A DNA stretch of 64,000 nucleotides, taken from NCBI RefSeq assembly GCF_000473045.1, contig NZ_AXAY01000032.1:1-64000 (forward strand). Direction: 5' to 3'. Positions 1-8,311 of the stretch are shown here, piece by piece. Under the pieces are notes generated by a model that saw only the letters and a program-made list of their open reading frames with translations, was not told the origin of the DNA and made no database searches. Origin of the DNA: Bradyrhizobium sp. WSM3983. Lineage in GTDB: Bacteria; Pseudomonadota; Alphaproteobacteria; Rhizobiales; Xanthobacteraceae. Within the stretch, counting starts at the first letter, position 1, and the number at the start of each line of letters is the position of its first letter. The position numbers were made by a program, and so were the translations under genes.

Positions 1-267
1 CAACCCTGTGCATCGCAGCCTATGGCTTTCTGATCGCCGAGCAGGCGACGATTCCCCCCTCAGGACCACGTTCCGCCCCGTCAGTCCCGGTACCTCGCTT
101 ACCCGACGATTATCGACCGAGAGGCTCCGCCCACGCGGCCTGAACGCCACGTCCCGAACTCGATCGCAACCATGCGCGCCCGATTGATCCGCATGCTCAT
201 TAAAACCTTGCCGCGATGTCCATGCTGTGGCATCGGCGCAGCATCCAATGGACGACGACGCCCATGA
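1..267 (+). pseudogene. IS701-family (SRSO17-type) transposase, C-terminal remnant
   Basis: Reading from base 3, the sequence encodes LCIAAYGFLIAE followed by a proline-rich stretch and PDDYRPRG, ending at a TGA at 141-143. The continuation expected for the family (PERHVPNSIATMRARL, then LPRCPCC) lies in another frame, from base 139 to a TGA at 265-267. A one-base shift near 130-140 therefore joins two halves of one protein tail. I recognise these signatures from SRSO17/IS701-type transposases; this rests on memory of the family, not a search. The 5' part lies outside the window, so whether the rest of the element is intact cannot be judged. The frameshift near the extreme C-terminus may or may not abolish activity. 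Confidence 0.6.
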
Positions 268-275
268 CGCAGTAA

Positions 276-350
276 GATTAGCCGAAGGCGTAACCCACCA
301 CTGTTCGCATCCGCAGAGACAAAAGAGGTGGATTACGCCTTCGGCTAATC
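276..350. repeat. 24-bp inverted repeat, dispersed-repeat-like
   Basis: Bases 276-299 and 327-350 are inverted copies of each other with one mismatch in 24, separated by 27 bases. The arm contains GCCGAAGGCGTAA followed by a CCACC box. The element lies between the transposase remnant and the 3' end of mfd, so transcripts of mfd would fold it into a strong hairpin. Elements with this kind of core (GATTAGC...GTAATCCACC) recur in Bradyrhizobium genomes; copy number cannot be seen here. Confidence 0.7.
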
Positions 351-368
351 CACCCTACGGCAGCTCGC

Positions 369-3300
369 CTACGCCGCCTTCTTTTTCTGCGCGAGCTGCG
401 AAAGCTGGCGCATGATCTCCGTGGTGCCGGCGAGCCGTTCTTCCGGCGTCTCCCAATCCTGCAGGAACACCACCTTCATGTCGGGGCGGACCTTGGCGGC
501 CTGGCCGTAGCTGCGGATGAACGTCACCAGACGGTCTGGATGGGCGAAGGAATTGTCGCGGAAGGTGATGACGGCGCCCTTCGGGCCGGCATCGATCTTC
601 CCGACATTGGCCTGGCGGCAGAACGCCTTGATCGCGGCGACCTTGAAGAGATAGCGTACCTCGTCCGGCAGCACGCCGAACCGGTCGCGCATCTCGGCGC
701 CAAAATTCTCGATCTCCTCCTCGCTGTCGAGATCGGCCAGCCGCCGGTACAGCGACAGCCGCACCGAGAGATCGCCGACGTAATCCTCGGGAATGAGCAC
801 GGGCATGCCGATGGTGATCGTCGGCGACCAGCGGTCGGCGGCGGGCTCGGACACGCCGGCCTTGAGGTTGACGATCGCCTCCTCCAGCATCGACTGGTAG
901 AGCTCGAAGCCGACCTCCTTGATGTGACCGGACTGTTCCTCGCCGAGCAGATTGCCGGCGCCGCGAATGTCGAGATCGTGCGAGGCAAGCTGGAAGCCGG
1001 CGCCCAGCGTCTCCAGCGATTGCAGCACTGTGAGCCGGCGCTCGGCCTGTGCCGTGATCTTCTGCTGCGGCGGCAGCGTAAACAGCGCATAGGCCCGCAG
1101 CTTGGAACGGCCGACGCGGCCGCGGAGCTGATAGAGCTGGGCGAGGCCGAACATATCCGCGCGGTGCACGATCAGCGTGTTGGCGTTGGGAATGTCGAGG
1201 CCGGACTCGACGATGGTGGTTGACAGCAGGATGTCGAACTTGCCGTCGTAGAACGCGGTCATGATGTCTTCGATCACGGCGGGCGGCATCTGGCCGTGCG
1301 CGACCGCAACCTTCATCTCGGGCACATTCTTGTCGAGGAAGTCCTTGACCTCGGCGAGGTCGTCGATGCGCGGCACCACATAGAACGCCTGGCCGCCGCG
1401 ATAGCGTTCGCGCAGCAGCGCCTCGCGGATCATCAGCGGATCGTGCGGGGCGACGAAGGTGCGGACCGCAAGCCGGTCGACCGGAGGCGAGGCAATGATC
1501 GAGAGCTCGCGGACGCCGGTCAGCGCCAGCTGCAGCGTACGCGGGATTGGCGTCGCCGACAGCGTCAGCACATGCACCTCGGAGCGGAGCGCCTTCAGTC
1601 GCTCCTTGTGCGTGACGCCGAAATGCTGCTCCTCGTCGACGATGACGAGGCCGAGGTCGCGGAATTTGATCGCCTTGCCGAGCAGCGCGTGGGTGCCGAC
1701 AACAATGTCGACAGAGCCATCGGTCAATCCCTTCTTGACCTCGTTGAGCTGCTTGGTCGGGACCAGGCGCGAGGCCTGCGCCACGTTCACCGGAAAGCCC
1801 TTGAAGCGCTCGGTGAACGTCCTGTAGTGCTGGCGCGCCAAGAGCGTCGTCGGCACCACGACCGCGACCTGCCTGCCGTCGAGCGCGACGGCAAAGGCCG
1901 CGCGCAGCGCCACTTCCGTCTTGCCAAAGCCGACGTCACCGCAGATCAGCCGATCCATCGGACGGCCGAGCTCGAGATCCTTCAGGGTGGATTCGATGGC
2001 GCCGAGCTGGTCCTCGGTCTCGTCATAGGGGAAGCGCGCACAAAATTCGTCGTAGACACCCGGCTGCACCATCAGCTTTGGTGCCTCGTGCAGATGGCGC
2101 GCGGCGGCGATCTTGATCAGCTCGCCCGCGATCTCGCGGATGCGGTTCTTGAGTTTTGCCTTGCGGGTCTGCCAGCCGGAGCCGCCGAGACGATCGAGCT
2201 CGACCGTGGTCTGGTCGGAGCCGTAGCGCGACAACAGCTCGATGTTCTCAACCGGCAGGAACAGCTTTGTCTCGGCGGCATAGTGCAGCTCGAGGCAGTC
2301 ATGCGGCGCGCCGGCGACGTCCAGCGTCTGCAGGCCGATGAAACGGCCGATGCCGTGGTCGACGTGGACGACGATGTCGCCCGCGGTGAGGCTCGTCACC
2401 TCCGAGATGAAATTGTCGAGCTTGCGGCTGGCCTTGCGCGGGCGCACCAGGCGGTCGCCCAGAATGTCCTGCTCGCTGATCAGCGCGATCTCGTCGGTCT
2501 CGAAGCCGCTTTCGAGGCCGAGCACGGCGAGCATGGTCTCGTTGCGCGGGGTCGCCTGCACCGTTCGCCAGGTGTTGACGCTGGTGGTGTGGGTCAGCTT
2601 GTGGTCGCGCAGCATCGAGGTCATGCGATCGCGCGAGCCTTCGCTCCACAGCGCGATCACGACCTTCTTGCGGCTCGCGTGCAGCGCCATCACGTGGCTG
2701 ACGACGGTCTCGAACACGTTGACCGTGGTGTCGTTGCGCTCCGGCGCGAAGTCGCGGCCCTTGCGGGCGCCGGCATCAACAACGCTCGTGCCGTCGGTCG
2801 GCACGGAGAATGGCGTCAGCCGCGCCAGCGGGATGTCCCGGATCAGCTTGCCCCACTCGTCCTCGCTCAGATAGAGCCTATCAGGCGGCAGCGGCTTGTA
2901 GATGGCGCCGCCGCCCGGATGCTCCATGGCATCGCGGCGGGCCTCGTAATAGTCCTGGATCTGCTTGAAGCGCTCGCGGACGGCGTCCTCGGCCTGCGGC
3001 TCGATCGCGACGGCGGCCCCTTGCAGATAGTCGAACAGCGTGTCCATCCGGTCCTGGAACAGCGGCAGCCAATGCTCCATGCCGGGATGACGGCGGCCTT
3101 CGCTGACGGCCTCGTACAGCGCATCATCGCGCTCGGGCGCGCCGAACTCGGCGACATAACCCATGCGGAAACGGCGGATGGTGTCGGTGACGAGCTGGAA
3201 TTCCGAGATCGGCACCAGATTGAGCGCGCGCATGTCGAGCAGCGTGCGTTGCGTCTCGGCATCGAAGGTGCGGATCGATTCCAGGCTGTCGCCGAAGAAG

Positions 3301-3887
3301 TCGAACCGGACCGGCTGCTCGAGGCCCGCCGGAAACAGGTCCAGAATGCCGCCGCGCACGGCATATTCGCCGGGCTCGCGCACAGTCGAGGAGCGGTTAT
3401 AGCCGTTGTGCTCCAGCCAGGCGACGATGGTGTCCATCGGCACGACATTGCCGGGCGCGACCGACAGCGCCTGCGCCGCGACGAGCTCGCGCGCGGGCAC
3501 GCGCTGCACCACGGCGTTCACCGTCGTCAGCACGATCAGCGGCTTGTCGCTGCCGGTGAGCGAGGCCAGCCGTGCCAGCGTGGTCAGGCGTTGCGCCAAA
3601 ATGCCGCCATGCGGCGAGACGCGGTCATAGGGCTGGCAGTCCCAGGCCGGGAAGGTCAGCAGCGGCAGATCGGGCGCGAAGAATTGCAGCGCGCGTTCGA
3701 GCTGCTGCATCCGCGCCCCGTCGCGGCAGACCACGGCAAGGCTGACGGCCGGCTTCTTCGGCCGCGCCGCGATGGCGCGCGCCAAATCCGAGATCACAAG
3801 GCCTTCGGCGCCTTCCGCGACGTTGGCAAGCGTCAGCGCGCGGCCGGGCGTGAGCAGCTCGGCCGGAGATTTCATTCCCGGTTTCAT
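369..3887 (-). CDS. mfd: Transcription-repair coupling factor Mfd
   Basis: This ATP-driven DNA translocase displaces RNA polymerase stalled at lesions and recruits UvrA for nucleotide-excision repair. The 1172-residue product has the normal Mfd length. It shows an N-terminal UvrB-like region, an RNA-polymerase-interacting CarD-like segment near residue 510-560 (VHVDHGIGRFIG), a helicase Walker A (GDVGFGKTEV, about residue 650), a Walker B of the Mfd/RecG type (DEEQHFG, about 752), and the TRCF C-terminal domain that regulates UvrA binding. Its ATG overlaps the stop of the upstream sdhE (ATGA), so the two are probably translationally coupled. The C-terminus ends in a lysine-rich tail. Identification is secure. 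Confidence 0.97.
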   Translation of the reverse strand: MKPGMKSPAELLTPGRALTLANVAEGAEGLVISDLARAIAARPKKPAVSLAVVCRDGARMQQLERALQFFAPDLPLLTFPAWDCQPYDRVSPHGGILAQRLTTLARLASLTGSDKPLIVLTTVNAVVQRVPARELVAAQALSVAPGNVVPMDTIVAWLEHNGYNRSSTVREPGEYAVRGGILDLFPAGLEQPVRFDFFGDSLESIRTFDAETQRTLLDMRALNLVPISEFQLVTDTIRRFRMGYVAEFGAPERDDALYEAVSEGRRHPGMEHWLPLFQDRMDTLFDYLQGAAVAIEPQAEDAVRERFKQIQDYYEARRDAMEHPGGGAIYKPLPPDRLYLSEDEWGKLIRDIPLARLTPFSVPTDGTSVVDAGARKGRDFAPERNDTTVNVFETVVSHVMALHASRKKVVIALWSEGSRDRMTSMLRDHKLTHTTSVNTWRTVQATPRNETMLAVLGLESGFETDEIALISEQDILGDRLVRPRKASRKLDNFISEVTSLTAGDIVVHVDHGIGRFIGLQTLDVAGAPHDCLELHYAAETKLFLPVENIELLSRYGSDQTTVELDRLGGSGWQTRKAKLKNRIREIAGELIKIAAARHLHEAPKLMVQPGVYDEFCARFPYDETEDQLGAIESTLKDLELGRPMDRLICGDVGFGKTEVALRAAFAVALDGRQVAVVVPTTLLARQHYRTFTERFKGFPVNVAQASRLVPTKQLNEVKKGLTDGSVDIVVGTHALLGKAIKFRDLGLVIVDEEQHFGVTHKERLKALRSEVHVLTLSATPIPRTLQLALTGVRELSIIASPPVDRLAVRTFVAPHDPLMIREALLRERYRGGQAFYVVPRIDDLAEVKDFLDKNVPEMKVAVAHGQMPPAVIEDIMTAFYDGKFDILLSTTIVESGLDIPNANTLIVHRADMFGLAQLYQLRGRVGRSKLRAYALFTLPPQQKITAQAERRLTVLQSLETLGAGFQLASHDLDIRGAGNLLGEEQSGHIKEVGFELYQSMLEEAIVNLKAGVSEPAADRWSPTITIGMPVLIPEDYVGDLSVRLSLYRRLADLDSEEEIENFGAEMRDRFGVLPDEVRYLFKVAAIKAFCRQANVGKIDAGPKGAVITFRDNSFAHPDRLVTFIRSYGQAAKVRPDMKVVFLQDWETPEERLAGTTEIMRQLSQLAQKKKAA

Positions 3888-4174
3888 ACGTCGCGGTCCG
3901 CGATCGGATAGGCCTTGATCCGGGCAAACAACGCGCCGGTGACATCAGCTGGCAGCACCTTGTCACCGGTGATGGCGGCGTAGAGATCGGGATCGTTGAC
4001 TTCGAGCAGGGTCTCCAGCTCGCTCAATTCAGGCTCGGAGAGATGGCCGATCTCAGCATCCGCGAAGCGCCCGAGGATCAGATCCATCTCGCGCGTGCCG
4101 CGGTGCCAGCAGCGGAACAGCAACCGCTTGCGGCGGTCGTCCAGCCCGTTGCTTGATCGTGTCGTTCCCGTCAT
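3884..4174 (-). CDS. sdhE: FAD assembly factor SdhE (DUF339 family)
   Basis: SdhE-family proteins promote covalent attachment of FAD to the succinate dehydrogenase flavoprotein. The ATG at 4174 gives a 96-residue protein, the usual size. An ATG further upstream would add 31 residues unlike the family and run into the divergent recG leader. The signature is the arginine-rich start of the domain (RRKRLLFRCWHRGTREMD) followed by a helical acidic region (ELETLLEVNDPDLYAAITG). The family's RGxxE motif is present as RGTRE. The gene overlaps mfd by the ATGA arrangement and is divergent from recG. Confidence 0.92.
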   Translation of the reverse strand: MTGTTRSSNGLDDRRKRLLFRCWHRGTREMDLILGRFADAEIGHLSEPELSELETLLEVNDPDLYAAITGDKVLPADVTGALFARIKAYPIADRDV

Positions 4175-4307
4175 GTCTCGAATCCAGTCAAACGCCGAAA
4201 GCCCGGACGTGCCGGGCCGGGGTGATATAGCCATTGGAACTGGCTCTGTCAGCCCTCGATTTGGCATGGCGCCACCCGCGCGAAGGGCTGCGAAAAAAGA
4301 CGTGGAT

Positions 4308-4326
4308 GCCCGGCATAAAGCCGGGC
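4308..4326. repeat. REP-like palindrome in recG leader
   Basis: Arms GCCCGGC (4308-4314) and GCCGGGC (4320-4326) enclose a five-base loop, preceded by GTGGAT. This resembles the short GATGCCCGGC/GCCGGGC palindromes scattered through Bradyrhizobium intergenic DNA. It lies 34 bases upstream of the preferred recG start and supports a start downstream of it. Confidence 0.5.
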
Positions 4327-4359
4327 AAGACGAGCCGAAACGATCCTGGATTCGCTCTC

Positions 4360-6468
4360 ATGCGCCCCAGCCTGCTCAATCCGCTGTTTGCTCCCGTGAC
4401 CAGCCTGCCCGGCGTCGGTCCGAAGCAGGACAAGCTGCTGCAGTATCTGCTCAGCCGCAGCGAGACGCCGCGGCTGGTGGACCTGCTGCTGCATCTGCCG
4501 AGCCAGGTGATTGACCGCCGCGCCCGGCCCAAAATCCGCGACGCCGTGCAGGGAACCATGGTGACGCTGGAGGTCACCGTCGACCGTCACCGCCCGCCCC
4601 CGCCGCGCAATTCCCGCGCGCCGTACCTGGTCTATGCCAGCGACGACACCGGCGAGGTCGTGCTGACGTTTTTCCGCGCCAAACCCGGCTATGTCGAAAA
4701 GCTGCTGCCGATGGGCGAGAAGCGCTACGTCTCCGGCACGCTGCAGATGTATGACGGCATCCCGCAGATCGTTCATCCCGACCGCGTGCTTGACGAGGAG
4801 GCGATTTCAAAGCTCTCGGGCATCGATCCGGTCTATCCGCTCACCGAGGGCCTCGCGCTCGGCTCGCTCCGCCGCGCGATCGCGCAGGCGCTGCAGAAGC
4901 TGCCGACCCTGCCGGAATGGATCGGCCCGGACGTGCTGCGCCGCTGCAATTTCCCGCCGGTTGCCGAGGCGCTCAACCGCGTGCATCAGCCGGTCGAGCT
5001 CACGGATATCCTGCCGGACCAGCACTACTGGTCCCGCCTCGCCTTCGACGAGCTGCTCGCCGGCCAGCTCGCGCTCGCCTTGATCCGCGCACAGCTGCGC
5101 CGTCCGGCCGGCGTGCGCAATGCCGGCGACGGCCATTTGCGCAACAAGATCGTCGACGCGCTTCCTTACGCGCTCACGCCTTCCCAACGCAGCGCCGCGG
5201 CTGCCATCGCCGAGGACCTGCAGCAGCCCGTGCGCATGCTCCGCCTGCTCCAGGGCGACGTCGGCTCCGGCAAGACCGTGGTCGCGCTGCTGGCGGCTGC
5301 CGCCGTGGCTGAAGTCGGCAAGCAGGCCGCGCTGATGGCACCGACCGAAATCCTGGCGCGTCAGCACATCAAGACCATCGCCCCGCTCGCCGAGCGCGCC
5401 GGCATGCGGGTCGCGATCCTCACCGGCCGCGAAAAGGGCAAGGAGCGCCGCGAGATCATCGCGGGGCTCGCCGAGGGTGAGATCGATCTCCTCGTCGGCA
5501 CCCATGCGCTGATCCAGGACGACGTGTTCTTCAAGGACCTCGCGCTCGCGATCGTCGACGAGCAGCACCGTTTTGGCGTGCGCGAGCGGCTGGCGCTGAC
5601 CTCGAAGGGCGAGGCCGTCGACGTGCTGGTGTTGAGCGCGACGCCGATCCCGCGCACGCTGGTGCTGACCTATTTCGGTGACATGGACATCAGCGAGTTG
5701 CGCGAAAAACCCGCTGGCCGGCAACCAATCGACACCCGCGCCGTCGCCATGAGCCGGCTCGGTGAGGTCATGGACGGCGTCGGCCGTGCGCTCGTATCGG
5801 GCAAGCTGGTCTACTGGATCTGCCCGCTGGTCGAGGAATCCGAGGCCGAGGGCACCGAGCATCTCACCAACGCGACCAAGCGCTTCGAGAGCCTGCAGAA
5901 GCGTTTCGGCGACCGCGTCGGCCTCGTGCATGGGCAGATGAAAGGCACCGAGAAGGATCGCGTGATGGGCCAGTTCGCCGCGCACGAGATCGGGCTTCTG
6001 GTCGCGACCACAGTGGTCGAGGTCGGTGTCGACGTCCCGGCCGCCACCATCATGGTGATCGAGAATGCCGAACGCTTCGGCCTCGCCCAACTGCACCAGC
6101 TTCGTGGCCGCATCGGGCGCGGCTCGGAGGCCTCGACCTGCATTCTGCTCTACAGCGAACCGCTCGGCGAAATGTCGAAGGCACGGCTGAAAGTGATCCG
6201 CGAGACCACCGACGGGTTTCGTATCGCCGAAGAGGATCTAAAATTGCGCGGCGAAGGCGATGTGCTCGGCGTCCGCCAGAGCGGCCTGCCCGGCTACCGC
6301 ATCGCGCGCCCGGAGGTCCACGGCCAGCTCATCACGCAGGCCCGTGACGAGGCGCTGCGCATCATGAAGGACGATCCGAAGCTCAAGGGTGAGCGCGGCG
6401 AAGCGCTGCGCTGCCTGCTGTATCTCTACGAGCGGGATGAGGCGATCCCGCTGATCGGGGCGGGTTGA
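4360..6468 (+). CDS. recG: ATP-dependent DNA helicase RecG
   Basis: RecG remodels stalled replication forks and branched recombination intermediates. The ATG at 4360 gives 702 residues, the family's usual length. The frame is open upstream, but the extra 42 codons cross a palindromic repeat and look non-coding. Domains in order are a wedge/OB region that binds the fork junction (residues 1-200, including the PGVGPKQ helix-hairpin-helix motif), helicase Walker A (GDVGSGKT, about residue 299), Walker B DEQHRFG (about 399), motif VI region QLRGRIGRG, and a C-terminal TRG-like region. It is divergent from sdhE-mfd, which places two related helicases back to back. Confidence 0.96.
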   Translation: MRPSLLNPLFAPVTSLPGVGPKQDKLLQYLLSRSETPRLVDLLLHLPSQVIDRRARPKIRDAVQGTMVTLEVTVDRHRPPPPRNSRAPYLVYASDDTGEVVLTFFRAKPGYVEKLLPMGEKRYVSGTLQMYDGIPQIVHPDRVLDEEAISKLSGIDPVYPLTEGLALGSLRRAIAQALQKLPTLPEWIGPDVLRRCNFPPVAEALNRVHQPVELTDILPDQHYWSRLAFDELLAGQLALALIRAQLRRPAGVRNAGDGHLRNKIVDALPYALTPSQRSAAAAIAEDLQQPVRMLRLLQGDVGSGKTVVALLAAAAVAEVGKQAALMAPTEILARQHIKTIAPLAERAGMRVAILTGREKGKERREIIAGLAEGEIDLLVGTHALIQDDVFFKDLALAIVDEQHRFGVRERLALTSKGEAVDVLVLSATPIPRTLVLTYFGDMDISELREKPAGRQPIDTRAVAMSRLGEVMDGVGRALVSGKLVYWICPLVEESEAEGTEHLTNATKRFESLQKRFGDRVGLVHGQMKGTEKDRVMGQFAAHEIGLLVATTVVEVGVDVPAATIMVIENAERFGLAQLHQLRGRIGRGSEASTCILLYSEPLGEMSKARLKVIRETTDGFRIAEEDLKLRGEGDVLGVRQSGLPGYRIARPEVHGQLITQARDEALRIMKDDPKLKGERGEALRCLLYLYERDEAIPLIGAG

Positions 6469-6483
6469 CCGGCACCCTCATGA

Positions 6484-7353
6484 TCAGGCTTTCTTCCTCG
6501 CAATACTTTCGGCAAACGCCTTCAATAGCGACGCATCGAGCGCCTCGCCCTTTGCGTCGCCGGCCAGATGCTCGAACCATCTGGCAAAACCTTGGTAGAT
6601 CTGGCTTGCCGGATGATCCGGCCCGAGGAAGCCGGAAATCTCCTGCATCTCCGCGACCCATCGGTGGGCCTTCGGGATCATGTCGGGCAGCGCGACCTCG
6701 AGCCGCGCCAGGATCGCGGGCTGGCTGAGCGCGAGCTCGTCGCGCAGCGCATCCGCAGCCCCCGCCTTCGTTGCCGCGACCACCATGGCTGAGCCGATCC
6801 CGGCGAGACCCTTGACGATGCCGGCGTAGGACATCTTGAGCGCAGAGGCCGCCCCTACCGGGCCTTCGACGATACGCAGGTCGAGCCCGAAATCCCTGAG
6901 CACCGCTACATCCTTGGCATGCTCGCCTGACACGTAGAATGCCGGGCTCTTGCCGCCCGGCTGCGGCGGGAAGCCGATGATGCCGCCATCGACAAAGGGC
7001 GCCTGCGCCGAGCCGATGATCTCCTCGATCCGCTTCACCGTGTCGACATTGACGGCGTTGCAGTCAACCACGACCGGCTTCTTGTTGTGCCTGGCGATCA
7101 AAGCGGCGAGCCGCTCGGCCAGCGCCACGGCCTCGCCTGGCGGCACGATCGAGAGGATGATGTCGGCGTCCGCGATCGCCTCGTCCTCGGCGCCGACCAT
7201 GCCGGCATCCGCCGCCCGCTTCAGCGTCGCCTCGCTGCGCCCCTTCAACGACGTCAGTACGCGCGCGCCGTTCTCGCTCAGGCGGCGAGCCACCGCGCTG
7301 CCCATCGCACCGGGCGCGAGGATCGCAATGGTCTTTGACATCGACGTGGACAT
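6484..7353 (-). CDS. NAD(P)-dependent oxidoreductase, DUF1932 family
   Basis: This is a beta-hydroxyacid-dehydrogenase-like protein of 289 residues. The N-terminal Rossmann domain carries the dinucleotide-binding loop LAPGAMGSAVARRL; the C-terminal all-helical part is of the DUF1932 type. A family-typical VDGGIIGFPP segment lies near residue 125 and the helix with the expected catalytic lysine (ALKMSYAGIVKG) near 170. The ATG at 7353 is preferred because GGAG lies eight bases upstream; a GTG at 7362 would overlap that site. The substrate is unknown. It converges on recG, with 15 bases between their stops. Confidence 0.85.
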   Translation of the reverse strand: MSTSMSKTIAILAPGAMGSAVARRLSENGARVLTSLKGRSEATLKRAADAGMVGAEDEAIADADIILSIVPPGEAVALAERLAALIARHNKKPVVVDCNAVNVDTVKRIEEIIGSAQAPFVDGGIIGFPPQPGGKSPAFYVSGEHAKDVAVLRDFGLDLRIVEGPVGAASALKMSYAGIVKGLAGIGSAMVVAATKAGAADALRDELALSQPAILARLEVALPDMIPKAHRWVAEMQEISGFLGPDHPASQIYQGFARWFEHLAGDAKGEALDASLLKAFAESIARKKA

Positions 7354-7461
7354 TGGGGGCACTCCAGTTCGAATTCCAAGCGTTGCGCTCAGTTCAACCG
7401 GAACATTAGCAGAGGACGCGGACGGCTGCGTGACCTGCGGCCATCCCGCGCAAGAATAGCC

Positions 7462-8232
7462 CTACTCCACCTTCGCAGGCTCGGGCCGGAGCGTGGATGC
7501 ATTGGCAATGCGCGCGGCATTGGCCATGCCGGCGAGCGCGGCGGCCTTCTTCGGATCGGGCGCCGAGCCCGGCTGCACCACGCCGGCGGACATGATCAGC
7601 GTTGCGGCGTCCTCGGCGCTGAGGTCGACCTCGATGATCTTGCTTTTGGGCACGTAGAAGAAGAAGCCGGTGGTCGGATTCGGCGAGCACGGCAGAAACA
7701 CCGAGACATGTTCCTCCTGCCCCGGCAGGTTGCGCGCGATGTCCTCGCTCGGCGATTGCGAGATCAGCACGATCGACCACATGCCGGGCGACGGAAACTC
7801 GACGAGGCCGACCTTGCGGAAGCTCGAGCCCTTGCCCGAGAACAGCGTCTCGAACACCTGCTTGAGGCCGCGATAGATCGCGCGGACAGCCGGGATCCGG
7901 CCCAGGAAGGTCTCGCCGACATCAACCAGCGTGCGGCCGATCAGGTTCGCGGCGAGGAATCCGACCAAAGTGAGCGTGAAGAATGCAACAACAAGTCCCC
8001 AGCCGGGAATGACATACGGCAGATAGGTTTCCGGCCGATAAGCCAGTGGCACGAACGGCCGCACCACGCCATCGACCCAGGTGACGAACCACCAGACCAG
8101 ATACAGGGTGATCGCAATCGGCCCCGTGACGACGAGGCCCGTGAGGAAATAGTTGCGGAAGCGGCCCATCAGGCCGGTATGCGGTTCCGGCGCGGGATCA
8201 AGCGGCGCAGGCGCGTCGTCGCGGGGGGTCAT
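7462..8232 (-). CDS. DUF502 family inner-membrane protein
   Basis: This 256-residue protein has a short proline-rich cytoplasmic N-terminus and two strong membrane segments (about residues 28-52 and 75-98). The soluble part contains the conserved DUF502 features: GRTLVDVGE, IPAVRAIYRGLKQVFETL and the NPTTGFFFYVP motif. No biochemical role is established for the family. It lies downstream of glmS in the same direction with 79 bases between, so it may be read through from glmS, but no function is implied by that. Confidence 0.85.
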   Translation of the reverse strand: MTPRDDAPAPLDPAPEPHTGLMGRFRNYFLTGLVVTGPIAITLYLVWWFVTWVDGVVRPFVPLAYRPETYLPYVIPGWGLVVAFFTLTLVGFLAANLIGRTLVDVGETFLGRIPAVRAIYRGLKQVFETLFSGKGSSFRKVGLVEFPSPGMWSIVLISQSPSEDIARNLPGQEEHVSVFLPCSPNPTTGFFFYVPKSKIIEVDLSAEDAATLIMSAGVVQPGSAPDPKKAAALAGMANAARIANASTLRPEPAKVE

Positions 8233-8311
8233 TCGGGTTCCAGGTCGGTCGCTACACTCAAGCTAGGGACTTCTAGCAGGTTTTGGAAGAGTGCGACCCG
8301 ATCCCTTCTGC

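Noticed and set aside
1296..3911. A plus-strand open frame of 871 codons opposite mfd
   Set aside because: It is the antisense shadow of mfd: charged, histidine-rich, without domains, and mfd is certain.
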